A stretch of DNA of 27,945 bases from a virus: the IMG/VR virus record IMGVR_UViG_3300025000_000353, positions 1-27,945 of that record; one strand, 5' to 3'. The notes under the pieces are model-generated. The model made no database searches and was not told the origin of the DNA. It saw only the letters and a program-made list of their open reading frames with translations. This document shows positions 14,431 through 20,510 of this stretch, piece by piece. Position 1 is the stretch's first letter; each line of letters begins with the position of its first letter. Position numbers and translations under genes: made by a program.

Positions 14431-14477
14431 AAAATGCCCTATCTTGCGACTCACCGAAGCAAGGCAGGGCATTTTTT
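14431..14477 (+). terminator. Rho-independent terminator after the excisionase-like gene
   Basis: Near-perfect stem between ATGCCCT..CTTGC (14434-14447) and GCAAG..AGGGCAT (14459-14472) followed by six T (14472-14477). It starts 5 bp after the stop codon. Confidence 0.82.
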
Positions 14478-14495
14478 GTTAGGCAGCAATTCGGA

Positions 14496-14520
14496 TTCAA
14501 TTATTGCAAGACCATTGCTA
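14496..14520 (+). repeat. Arm-type-like repeat near attP (copy 2)
   Basis: TCAATTATTGCAAGACCATT-type element, 31 bp left of the tRNA-derived core. Its twin is at 14043-14068, and shorter TCAATTATTGC copies lie right of the core at 14838-14860. Confidence 0.5.
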
Positions 14521-14551
14521 AGGAAAAATAAACGGCGTAAGTAGTTGAAAT

Positions 14552-14590
14552 AGGGGTGTCGCCAAGCGGTAAGGCAACGGATTCTGATTC
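14552..14590 (+). other. attP-like core: 5' half of a tRNA-Gln(CUG) gene
   Basis: 39 bp match the 5' half of a bacterial tRNA-Gln: an acceptor-like AGGGGTG, then TCGCCAAGCGGTAAGGC (D arm), and the anticodon region CGGATTCTGATTC with anticodon CTG. From memory of E. coli glnV, it differs at about two positions over 38. The match ends just after the anticodon loop; no 3' half follows, so this is not a working tRNA gene. The place between a possible excisionase gene and the integrase, with repeats on both sides, fits a phage attachment core. Confidence 0.8.
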
Positions 14591-14600
14591 ACAAATGAAT
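14587..14600. promoter_or_regulatory. 14-mer ATTCACAAATGAAT at the end of the tRNA fragment
   Basis: A variant of the family that overlaps the last 4 bp of the tRNA identity. It may instead be part of the inverted core-type sites bound by the integrase. Confidence 0.4.
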
Positions 14601-14644
14601 TATTTGTTAAAGCCAAATTAGGTAATAACATCAATCAGTTATCA

Positions 14645-14673
14645 AAAGGCCCTCTTGATTCAAGAGGGCCTTT
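14645..14673. terminator. Strong hairpin right of the attP core
   Basis: A 13-bp perfect stem (14645-14657 with 14661-14673) with a 3-nt loop and A/T-rich flanks on both sides, so it may work in both directions. It would insulate the integrase promoter from the left side. Confidence 0.75.
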
Positions 14674-14748
14674 GGTTTATCAACAGAAATGCCTCAAATC
14701 CTCTAACCAACAGATTTACAAAGACTTCCTTAAATCACATCCTTTTAA

Positions 14749-14762
14749 AATCACGTCTGAAT
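14749..14762. promoter_or_regulatory. Operator-like 14-mer AATCACGTCTGAAT
   Basis: Variant copy about 120 bp upstream of the integrase promoter copy at 14878-14891. The two could be bridged by a looping repressor. Confidence 0.5.
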
Positions 14763-14836
14763 TGATAACTACTTAACTCAGCTAAGAAAAGTACCAAATC
14801 CAGCCACTTAACCGATATAGGGAACACTCGGGAAAT

Positions 14837-14860
14837 TTCAATTATTGCTCAATTATTGCA
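14837..14860 (+). repeat. Tandem TCAATTATTGC repeats upstream of integrase
   Basis: Two head-to-tail copies of TCAATTATTGC (14838-14848 and 14849-14859), the same core as the elements left of the tRNA fragment. They are candidate right-arm integrase sites. Confidence 0.5.
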
Positions 14861-14868
14861 GCCAAGGC

Positions 14869-14897
14869 TTGACTTCCATTCACGTCTGAATTATATT
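14869..14897 (+). promoter_or_regulatory. Integrase promoter with operator in the spacer
   Basis: -35 TTGACT (14869-14874), 17-bp spacer, -10 TATATT (14892-14897). The 14-mer at 14878-14891 lies wholly inside the spacer, ending at the -10, so a bound protein would block RNA polymerase. Confidence 0.82.
14878..14891. promoter_or_regulatory. Operator 14-mer ATTCACGTCTGAAT in the int promoter
   Basis: One-base variant of the consensus placed between -35 and -10, the same arrangement as in the early promoter at 21558-21586. Confidence 0.8.
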
Positions 14898-14918
14898 TCA
14901 GTCAAGGAGGGTAACCCC

Positions 14919-16157
14919 ATGCGCGAAAAAGGTTCGATTTTTAAGGTGGTCCGCTGCTACGAGTGTGGTGCTAGGAAGCGATTTGCAGACCCTCCTAAGA
15001 AGCTGCCTCCCTGCAAAAAATGCGGGAGCACCACAAACGAGGCTGATAAATTCTGGAGCATTTCCTACTCCTTCGAGGGGAAGCAAATAGCGGAGCAAAT
15101 CAGCGTCCACAAGAAACAGGCGGAAGACCGGCTCAACCAAGTCCTGGGCCAGATCGTAGATGATCGCTTCAAGCTGAACCAGAAGAAGGAAAAGCTCACC
15201 TGGGATCGCGCCACAGAGCTTTACACCGCCTACCTCCAAGGCCTCTCCAATGAGGACACCCGTGCCTTCTACGTCCAGCGGTTGAACTGCAACCTGACCC
15301 CCTTCTTCCGAGATTTCAGTTGGAAGTCAGACAAGCCCCTCCCTCGCCAGTTAGCAGACCGACTCCCAGTTTATGTAGCGGACCTCCTGCCTCAGCACCT
15401 CCAGTCCTACATGGTCTACTGCAGGGATGAACTGAAGCACTCCAACTCGACCGTGAACCGGGCCAGGTCAACCCTCATCAACATGATCAACTGCTTCGTG
15501 AAGTCCAAAATCGTAGCTCCAGACAACACGCGGTACCTGGAATATAATCAGCTTCAAGCGGTTTCTGCGTGGCCTGAGAACGATTCTAGGGAGGATAAGT
15601 TTTACACGGTGGGGGAATTGACGAGGCTATTTGAGGCTGCGGAGTTCGTAGATAAAAGGGCTTCACTAATAATTGGATTTGGGGCGTTCGGAGGGCTCAG
15701 AAGGAAAACCATCTGCTCATTAAAAAAGGAGTACCTGAACCTCCAAGAAAACCTTCTAGCCATTCCAGCAAGCAAGAGGAAGCGGGGCGACTACACGCAT
15801 TACTTGGACATGATCCCTCGGCTTAGGAGCCTGCTGGATTCCTACCTGGAGGGACTAACCAAGAAGGAGCAGGAAAGCCATTGGCTCTTCTGCGGCGAGA
15901 CTAAGGACGTGCCCATCTCCAGATCCTACTGGGACAACATTTTCCAGAAGGTCAAAAAGGAAGCAGGGCTCGAAGACAAGCGATTCCACGACACCAAGCA
16001 CTCAGCCGGGACCTTCTACTACCAAGCTACGCAGGACATCAGGAAGACCGCAGATTTCCTCGATCACAGCGATATTAACATGAGCAGGAAGTACTCATTC
16101 GTGGATCGGGAGCAAAAGAGGAAGGATGCTGATAAATTTGGGGAGCAATTTGAATAA
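14919..16157 (+). CDS. int: Tyrosine integrase with N-terminal zinc ribbon, 412 aa
   Basis: Site-specific recombinase for integration and excision. The start is the ATG at 14919, 9 nt after AAGGAGG. Residues 8-40 form a zinc ribbon (VRCYECGARKRF, then PPCKKCGSTT), unusual in front of an integrase. Next come an arm/core-binding helical region (about 95-230) and the catalytic domain: R261 in GGLRRKTICSL, a basic beta-turn Lys region around 285-290 (ASKRKRGDYTHYLD), H357 in FHDTKH, H383 in LDHSDINMS, and the nucleophile Y392 in SRKYSFV. In the H-x-x-R box the Arg is replaced by Lys (K360), a departure from the usual pentad. A terminator follows directly. The operator-bearing promoter and tRNA-derived core upstream complete an integration module. 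Confidence 0.93.
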   Translation: MREKGSIFKVVRCYECGARKRFADPPKKLPPCKKCGSTTNEADKFWSISYSFEGKQIAEQISVHKKQAEDRLNQVLGQIVDDRFKLNQKKEKLTWDRATELYTAYLQGLSNEDTRAFYVQRLNCNLTPFFRDFSWKSDKPLPRQLADRLPVYVADLLPQHLQSYMVYCRDELKHSNSTVNRARSTLINMINCFVKSKIVAPDNTRYLEYNQLQAVSAWPENDSREDKFYTVGELTRLFEAAEFVDKRASLIIGFGAFGGLRRKTICSLKKEYLNLQENLLAIPASKRKRGDYTHYLDMIPRLRSLLDSYLEGLTKKEQESHWLFCGETKDVPISRSYWDNIFQKVKKEAGLEDKRFHDTKHSAGTFYYQATQDIRKTADFLDHSDINMSRKYSFVDREQKRKDADKFGEQFE

Positions 16158-16160
16158 AAG

Positions 16161-16195
16161 AAGGCCCTTGGGAGAACCCAAGGGCTTTCATTTTT
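16161..16195. terminator. Terminator between integrase and the early operon
   Basis: A 9-bp GC-rich stem (16164-16172 with 16177-16185), AGAA loop, then TTTCATTTTT on the plus strand. The minus strand side is also T-rich, so it probably stops both int and the converging early operon. Confidence 0.85.
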
Positions 16196-16200
16196 ATAGG

Positions 16201-16218
16201 GTAGGGATCGAACCTACA
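16201..16218 (-). other. tRNA T-arm-like sequence
   Basis: On the minus strand this reads GTAGGTTCGATCCCTAC preceded by T: a perfect 5-bp stem around a canonical TTCGATC loop. The flanks do not complete a tRNA, so it may be a remnant or chance. It lies just past the integrase terminator. Confidence 0.35.
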
Positions 16219-16242
16219 GCGCTTGCGTCTGGCATATTCGTG

Positions 16243-16533
16243 TTATGCTTTCATAAACATCGGCTTCTCTGCTGGGCCTTTTTTGCCTTCAGCTATTGCG
16301 CCATACTCGAAATTAGGCACATCCATGACAGGCGTAGATCCTAGTACCTTCAACCGGCCAATGTCGAACCAGAGAGAGTCACCCGGCTTCTTGTCTTCCC
16401 CCACACCTGGATTGACGATTGTTTGAACGCAGCCATACAGGTCAAAGCTGACAGATGTGACAACGCCCTTGAATCCGGTAACTTTGTCCTCAACTTTCAG
16501 CCCCAGCATTTCCATATGTTTTCTAATGTTCAT
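16243..16533 (-). CDS. Small SH3/KOW-like phage protein, 96 aa
   Basis: The last gene of the early operon. The start was set at the ATG ending at 16533, after AAGGAAAA; a longer frame to 16575 has no ribosome site. It begins MNIRKHMEMLGLKVEDKVTG. Residues 11-60 read as a KOW/SH3-like beta barrel (VEDKVTGFKGVVTSVSFDLY, then GCVQTIVNPG), a type common as small phage proteins of unknown role. The C terminus is Lys/Ala-rich (KKGPAEKPMFMKA). Confidence 0.75.
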   Translation of the reverse strand: MNIRKHMEMLGLKVEDKVTGFKGVVTSVSFDLYGCVQTIVNPGVGEDKKPGDSLWFDIGRLKVLGSTPVMDVPNFEYGAIAEGKKGPAEKPMFMKA

Positions 16534-16642
16534 TTGATTTTCCTTTCCAAAGAAGTTGCGACGGGCATAACCCACCTATAGACCTGAACGTAAAGCCGTC
16601 CTGTCATCAGCTAACCGACACACTCTGAACCCCCGCTTCCGC

Positions 16643-17095
16643 CTAAACCACACCAACCCCAACCTCAGCCGCTTCCTCAGCAACCTCGGCAGTCCAATCC
16701 TTCTTCTGAACAAACTTCTTACCAAGAAGGTAAGTGCTACCTCGGGTCTGGATCACCTTGCCCTCTTTACGGTCCTTCGCTGGAGAGACCACCGGAGAAG
16801 TTGATATTTCAGTTCCATCGAAGAACCTCTTCAGCTTGTCGTCGTAGATGGTCCCGTAAATAATCCCACCAGCATAAGTCCAATCCTCCAACCTCCCTGT
16901 AGTCACCGAATCCCAGGCAGCAAGTTCCTCCTCAGTAAGCCTTTTGAAATTCTCCAGATTACCTACGCCTCTACAATAATCTGTCCCACCATCCAAGCTG
17001 ATCTCGCCACACTTGCACGAAACAAAGTGGTGCCTGTAGGTGGACTCGATGATGTCGCCGCAGAGAGCGCAGCGTGCGATGTTACGCGATTTCAT
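16643..17095 (-). CDS. Zinc-ribbon phage protein, 150 aa
   Basis: A 150-aa protein with an N-terminal zinc ribbon: MKSRNIARCALCGDIIESTY then HHFVSCKCGEISLDGGTDYC. That opening (N-I-A-R-C-x2-C-G-D-x-I-E-S, H, C-K-C-G, D-G-G-x-D-Y) is a recurring small-phage-protein type, probably the one Pfam calls DUF7695 (from memory). The remainder (about 50-150) is extra and ends in an Ala/Glu/Val-rich tail. It overlaps the upstream gene by 14 nt. Function unknown. Confidence 0.75.
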   Translation of the reverse strand: MKSRNIARCALCGDIIESTYRHHFVSCKCGEISLDGGTDYCRGVGNLENFKRLTEEELAAWDSVTTGRLEDWTYAGGIIYGTIYDDKLKRFFDGTEISTSPVVSPAKDRKEGKVIQTRGSTYLLGKKFVQKKDWTAEVAEEAAEVGVGVV

Positions 17096-17513
17096 TCAAG
17101 TCCCTCACTTCGCCAACCTCCGAAAAGTCGAACCCCTCGGGAACTTGGGAGAAAATAACACGCACAGGGAAGGTACCGAGCACGTTATCCGCCGCAGCCT
17201 GTGCGGCGTTAAGCTGTGTAGGGTGAAACTTAGGCTCCTCAGCGTAGTAGAGGTTCGCCCAGCCCTCAAAAGTCCTCTCGGTTAACCTAACCGGCTTCTC
17301 TGGCGCCTTGATCACGATCTCGTCCCAGAAGAGGGCAGGATACTGATCATCCGTGCTCATCATTCCCTCGTAGGTGTAGGACTCACAATCAGAACACCCC
17401 CTCTCGAACTCAACCTTGATGGGCCAAGTGCTTGCACCCTCGATTTCGTAAACCTTGCCCCATCCCCTCAGCACATCCCAAACTTGCTCTCCTACTTTCG
17501 CGTCTCTAAACAT
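17082..17513 (-). CDS. SH3/KOW-like phage protein, 143 aa
   Basis: Begins MFRDAKVGEQVWDVLRGWGK, a phage small-protein pattern in which a VGxxVWD...GWG opening leads a beta-barrel domain, with YTYEGMMSTDDQYPALFWDE as a second conserved-looking block. The C-terminal 50 residues are Ala/Glu/Val-rich. An operator-like 14-mer lies 15 bp upstream of its start, overlapping the stop of the preceding 53-aa gene. I know no function for the family. Confidence 0.72.
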   Translation of the reverse strand: MFRDAKVGEQVWDVLRGWGKVYEIEGASTWPIKVEFERGCSDCESYTYEGMMSTDDQYPALFWDEIVIKAPEKPVRLTERTFEGWANLYYAEEPKFHPTQLNAAQAAADNVLGTFPVRVIFSQVPEGFDFSEVGEVRDLNEIA

Positions 17514-17527
17514 TTGCTACTCCTTTT

Positions 17528-17541
17528 AATCACTTCTGAAT
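17528..17541. promoter_or_regulatory. Operator-like 14-mer AATCACTTCTGAAT
   Basis: Variant copy that contains the stop codon of the 53-aa gene (17530-17691) and lies just upstream of the next ribosome site. No promoter elements are obvious, so a role in blocking elongation is possible. Confidence 0.5.
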
Positions 17542-17691
17542 AGTTCTCCGCGTAAAAACGCGATAAGTTTCTGCTAATTTCCGGGCGTCCTTCAACAACT
17601 CCTCAAGTTCTGCTTCCCTTTTCTTGGATAGTTCCAGTTGAGCCTGTAGCCTGGAAATGGTGAAGTCGCAGTTAGAAAGGCAGCAGTTCAT
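17530..17691 (-). CDS. Small coiled-coil protein, 53 aa
   Basis: A 53-aa frame found by direct translation: MNCCLSNCDFTISRLQAQLE followed by a charged helix (LSKKREAELEELLKDARKLA) and TYRVFTRRTIQK. It has a Cys-rich start and a likely coiled coil. Its ATG lies 6 nt after GGAGG inside the 3' end of the upstream gene (20-nt overlap). Its last codons and stop are made from the operator-like 14-mer. No family recognised. Confidence 0.7.
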   Translation of the reverse strand: MNCCLSNCDFTISRLQAQLELSKKREAELEELLKDARKLAETYRVFTRRTIQK

Positions 17692-18160
17692 CATCTGCCT
17701 CCGTGAACACAGGCGGGGCGGGAGGATCAGGCACCTCAGGCTGGTAACCCCGCCAACCTACAGGCTCGAATTCAGGAACTTCGGGAGCAGCACCAACCTC
17801 AGGGTGCTCCGCTGCATGAACCAAACTCAGGTCCTGCTCTCTCGCGAAAGTCAGAGCCCCTTCATAGTTCGTCCTAGAAATCCGGTAGTTGTACTCGCCC
17901 AACTTCACTAGGCCTACAACCAAACAATGCTCCCCATTCCAGTTAACCAGGTCGCCTATTTTGTAGAGACAGCGGTTGACGTAGTGGTACTCGGGCCGGA
18001 AGAGAATTGTGATATCACTCTCTTCGGCATAGATGGTTGTGCCATTTTCGAGGCCTATGTTGTAGAGAGTGGAAGTCTCACTCGGGACTTTAAAAATGAT
18101 CCCTTCCTTATCACGGGAGAAATACTTAAGCCGAACCTTATCTCCAATTTCGGGTTTCAT
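17672..18160 (-). CDS. KOW/SH3-like protein with two domains, 162 aa
   Basis: Two similar beta-barrel-like segments: MKPEIGDKVRLKYFSRDKEG (residues 1-50) and YKIGDLVNWNGEHCLVVGLV (about 66-110), each opening with I-G-D-x-V as in KOW/Tudor-like folds. The remaining 50 residues are a Pro/Glu/Ala-rich tail ending in acidic DDELLPF. It follows a related two-domain gene (TAA and ATG adjacent), so the pair may be duplicates. Such small proteins are typical of phage early regions; function unknown. Confidence 0.72.
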   Translation of the reverse strand: MKPEIGDKVRLKYFSRDKEGIIFKVPSETSTLYNIGLENGTTIYAEESDITILFRPEYHYVNRCLYKIGDLVNWNGEHCLVVGLVKLGEYNYRISRTNYEGALTFAREQDLSLVHAAEHPEVGAAPEVPEFEPVGWRGYQPEVPDPPAPPVFTEADDELLPF

Positions 18161-18547
18161 TTAAACCTCCATGCCGTAGTCAGGGCGGGCGAGGAGGGTC
18201 ACTTCGTTCTCTGAGTGCCACTCATCCCCGGAATTAAATACACCTACGCGGTAAGGCTGGCCTGCGTCGTATATATCCACTTCCAGCACAACTCCCTTCC
18301 CCTCAGGAGTCGCCACAAAATCCCCGACCTTCAGCAACTCGACCACAGGCGCTTCATACTTAGCCGTTTCAACCAACACAAGCACCTCCCCACTCACCCA
18401 CCCAGAAATCTCATGCTTCTCACTGAATACCCTGTAGGGGCACTCCACATCCTCCTCAGCTACCGCAACTACGATTGACGGGAGGCCATCCCACTTCACC
18501 TTGTCGCCTTCTTTTAGCGAAAGGCCCTTCTTTGTAAAACTTGACAT
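18161..18547 (-). CDS. KOW/SH3-like protein with two domains, 128 aa
   Basis: A 128-aa protein with two barrel-like repeats, LSLKEGDKVKWDGLPSIVVA and LLKVGDFVATPEGKGVVLEV, each followed by a segment of P-Y-R-V type (YRVFSEKHEI and PYRVGVFNSG). It appears paralogous to the downstream gene. The start follows AAAGGAG, which lies against an operator-like 14-mer in the tail of the upstream gene. Confidence 0.72.
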   Translation of the reverse strand: MSSFTKKGLSLKEGDKVKWDGLPSIVVAVAEEDVECPYRVFSEKHEISGWVSGEVLVLVETAKYEAPVVELLKVGDFVATPEGKGVVLEVDIYDAGQPYRVGVFNSGDEWHSENEVTLLARPDYGMEV

Positions 18548-18787
18548 TTAAATCTCCTTTGAATTCACATCTGAATTTATCATGACGCAAGAATCCGTCT
18601 CACCAAACTCCTCCACCTCGAACTTATCCCCCGCCTCCACCTCAGCCGCTTGCCTGTTATCGAAAACAGGCATCATCCCGATCATCCCGGCGCTCCAAGA
18701 GAGTGGGATCGAACGCTCCTCTCCACTAATCCTAGCGAGCACCGATTTGTGCAGGGCGCCTACTGCGTAGAACTTTTGTTTGGTCAT
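18548..18787 (-). CDS. Hypothetical early protein, 79 aa
   Basis: A 79-aa protein, MTKQKFYAVGALHKSVLARI at the start and an acidic middle (AAEVEAGDKFEVEEFGETDS). No family recognised. Its last codons (VMINSDVNSKEI) are written through an exact copy of the operator-like 14-mer (18563-18576) and through the ribosome site of the next gene, so the reading frame has adapted to the regulatory site or acquired it. It overlaps the upstream gene by 4 nt. Confidence 0.65.
   Translation of the reverse strand: MTKQKFYAVGALHKSVLARISGEERSIPLSWSAGMIGMMPVFDNRQAAEVEAGDKFEVEEFGETDSCVMINSDVNSKEI
18563..18576. promoter_or_regulatory. Operator-like 14-mer ATTCACATCTGAAT inside a coding end
   Basis: Exact consensus copy lying inside the 3' end of the 79-aa gene and 4 bp from the ribosome site of the next gene. 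Confidence 0.7.
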
Positions 18788-19059
18788 CTTGCCTCCAGCA
18801 GAGCCGCAAGAGCTTCCATGATCAGGATTTGGCTCATCCTGCCGTTGTAACCGTTGATTTCTTGGATCTGATCCTTGAGCCTGACCAGTAGATCAGCATG
18901 GTCCTTTTTGGCTTCGACCGGGATGCATTTGACTACCTTCTGGATCTCGCGGCACTCCTCCTCATCACAAAACAAGGTGTCATCAAGTTTGTGCCTCTTC
19001 CTGTGCGGGCACCACCGAGCACACCCCTCTACCCCGGCGTGATCACAAATCACTTCCAT
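18784..19059 (-). CDS. Cys/His-rich small protein, 91 aa
   Basis: Start at the ATG ending at 19059, after GGAGGTTTAAAA. The N-terminal 45 residues hold many possible zinc ligands (MEVICDHAGVEGCARWCPHR, then FCDEEECREI), followed by helices (KDQIQEINGYNGRMSQILIM). Probably a small zinc-binding protein; family not recognised. It overlaps the downstream gene by 4 nt and follows the 59-aa gene by 2 nt. Confidence 0.7.
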   Translation of the reverse strand: MEVICDHAGVEGCARWCPHRKRHKLDDTLFCDEEECREIQKVVKCIPVEAKKDHADLLVRLKDQIQEINGYNGRMSQILIMEALAALLEAR

Positions 19060-19061
19060 TT

Positions 19062-19241
19062 TTAAACCTCCTCGATTTTCCAACTCGCGCCCCAAGAACC
19101 GTGGGCACCTTTGTGGTTTTTAAAGCGGCAGCAGACCATTTCTGGGTGGCCGGGGCAAGGCTCCCCGCAGCAGACAGCCTCCCTCTTTGGCTTGTGCTTC
19201 AGCTTCTTCAGGTTGCTCTTCACATCTACGTTCCAAGGCAT
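19062..19241 (-). CDS. Zinc-ribbon-like small protein, 59 aa
   Basis: A 59-aa frame found by direct translation. It begins MPWNVDVKSNLKKLKHKPKR and has CCGEPCPGHPEMVCCRF then NHKGAHGSWGASW, giving cysteines at 24, 25, 29, 37 and 38 and histidines at 32, 43 and 47. The ATG follows CAGGAGGGG and overlaps the previous stop (TAATG). The HxGAHG-W stretch resembles small phage proteins with a single metal site. Function unknown. Confidence 0.72.
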   Translation of the reverse strand: MPWNVDVKSNLKKLKHKPKREAVCCGEPCPGHPEMVCCRFKNHKGAHGSWGASWKIEEV

Positions 19242-19423
19242 TAAAGCCCCTCCTGTCTCGTTAATTTATCTCGCATCTTCACATAGTCGAAACGCTCGTC
19301 TGCATCGCAGCCATTCCGGACGCACCAATCTGTGAACGGATTTCTCAACCTTACGAGCCCGCATTTGCTACAGACGAGCCAAGGGATTGATCGGTAGAGC
19401 TTGACGAAGTTGTGAGGTTCCAT
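19241..19423 (-). CDS. Zinc-ribbon small protein, 60 aa
   Basis: A 60-aa protein with one clear ribbon: LVCSKCGLVRLRN then FTDWCVRNGCDADE. This layout (W-x-C-x2-C-G, about 16 residues, W-C-x4-C-D) is repeatedly seen among phage early proteins of unknown role. It overlaps its neighbours by single bases at both ends. Confidence 0.75.
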   Translation of the reverse strand: MEPHNFVKLYRSIPWLVCSKCGLVRLRNPFTDWCVRNGCDADERFDYVKMRDKLTRQEGL

Positions 19424-19932
19424 TAATTGGCCTCGTAGTAGTGCTTCTGAAGGATCTTGGCGATTTTGGCTCTCCTGCTATAGACCGTCTGGATTGGCAG
19501 GTCCAACTCCTCAGCGACTTGCTTCGCACTGCACCCGGAGAAGAACAGCAGGTAAGCCGTCTCGTAATCCTTCAACTTCAGTTTCGTGCACATGATCTTC
19601 TGGAGGTCTCTCGCGAAATCGAGAGCCTCGATGTTGAGAGGCTGGCTGATGGAGGCCCCATAATCCATACGGTCCCAAAGATCCTCTTCTTCGCTAGTAA
19701 CAAATCCGAAGCATTCTCTCCAGACGTAGGTAGCGCTTTGGTACGAGTGCTCCGCGAAATACTTTGCGTTGTCGGCTATATACATCGGGATGTAGTGGCC
19801 TTCCACTTCCCTTTTACGCATCTCAGCATGAATCTCAGCCGAACACCGCCACATCGCTCGCTGCGGATTGTTCTTGGGCATGTCCTCAGGAGCTATTGCT
19901 TTCTCGTGCGAGTTCAGCCGAGCCTTTTCCAT
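19423..19932 (-). CDS. Sigma region 4-like regulator, 169 aa
   Basis: The C-terminal 50 residues are a sigma-70 region 4-like helix-turn-helix: LKDYETAYLLFFSGCSAKQV then AEELDLPIQTVYSRRAKIAK, closing with ILQKHYYEAN. The same ending (helix, then aromatic-acidic tail) is seen in the regulator at the head of the structural operon. The N-terminal 100 residues (for example CSAEIHAEMRKREVEGHYIP) are alpha-helical with no known motif. It may switch on late transcription from within the early operon. Confidence 0.65.
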   Translation of the reverse strand: MEKARLNSHEKAIAPEDMPKNNPQRAMWRCSAEIHAEMRKREVEGHYIPMYIADNAKYFAEHSYQSATYVWRECFGFVTSEEEDLWDRMDYGASISQPLNIEALDFARDLQKIMCTKLKLKDYETAYLLFFSGCSAKQVAEELDLPIQTVYSRRAKIAKILQKHYYEAN

Positions 19933-19933
19933 C

Positions 19934-20134
19934 TCAAACCCTCCTCGCCGCTTTCGCAGCCCCGCCTTGTGCCTTCACCCAAGATGACAAAATTCTTCTG
20001 GCATCCAAAGAATCCAAATCCCCTTCCAACTTCAAGTGGTGCTCGTCACACAGACAGGCCCACTCTTTACCATCTTTAGAAAACTGCGGGTTGATTCCAT
20101 CTTCAGGGCAATCGACCCAAGTACATTTGGTCAC
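19934..20134 (-). CDS. Small Cys/His protein, 66 aa
   Basis: Begins MTKCTWVDCPEDGINPQFSK and continues with WACLCDEHHLKLEGDL, giving C4, C9, a C-x-C pair and two His, likely one zinc site. The C terminus is helical and basic (AQGGAAKAARRV). The type recurs in phage early regions, function unknown. It overlaps the upstream gene by 4 nt. Confidence 0.7.
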   Translation of the reverse strand: MTKCTWVDCPEDGINPQFSKDGKEWACLCDEHHLKLEGDLDSLDARRILSSWVKAQGGAAKAARRV

Positions 20135-20328
20135 TTTTGGGCCTCCCCCAACTTTTTCACCATCTCCGAGTACCCAGAGAACCAGCGCTCCTCCGGAACA
20201 CCGAGGACTTCCAGCATGTCCTCCAGCATCCCGTTTCTTTTTTGGAGGTACTCAAGATCCTCCACTACCACTTTAAGGTCCGCGATGATCCTTTCCCTTG
20301 CTTCCTCGGTTAGCTCAAATGTCCTCAT
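20131..20328 (-). CDS. Small coiled-coil protein, 65 aa
   Basis: A 65-aa, almost wholly helical protein (MRTFELTEEARERIIADLKV, then EDLEYLQKRNGMLEDMLEVL) with heptad-like leucines. The start follows AAGGAGAATAAG. No family recognised. It is coupled to the next gene by a 4-nt overlap. Confidence 0.68.
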   Translation of the reverse strand: MRTFELTEEARERIIADLKVVVEDLEYLQKRNGMLEDMLEVLGVPEERWFSGYSEMVKKLGEAQK

Positions 20329-20339
20329 CTTATTCTCCT

Positions 20340-20510
20340 TTAGTCCACGTATAGGACAAATTTTAGGTCCTCTATGTAAGCCTTAGCCTCTTCAATTGAG
20401 GACAGCGTGTTTATCGTAGGCATGTGCCAAAACCCGAACCACCCGTGCTTCACCTGTACCTCGTATCCACGCCCCCGATCTCGAACGATTCGGTACCTAG
20501 TCTTGAACAT
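20340..20510 (-). CDS. Small phage protein, 56 aa
   Basis: A 56-aa frame found by direct translation, beginning MFKTRYRIVRDRGRGYEVQV and continuing KHGWFGFWHMPTINTLSSIE. The pattern Y-R-I-V-x-D, G-Y-E-V-Q, then W-x-x-F-W and a short C-terminal helix is a familiar type of small phage protein without known function. Two ATGs lie in tandem after GGAGG; the second was taken because its 6-nt spacing is better. It overlaps the upstream gene by 14 nt. Confidence 0.7.
   Translation of the reverse strand: MFKTRYRIVRDRGRGYEVQVKHGWFGFWHMPTINTLSSIEEAKAYIEDLKFVLYVD

Noticed and set aside
14552-14640. Complete tRNA-Gln gene
   Set aside because: The match stops after the anticodon loop; no T arm or acceptor 3' strand follows within the right distance.
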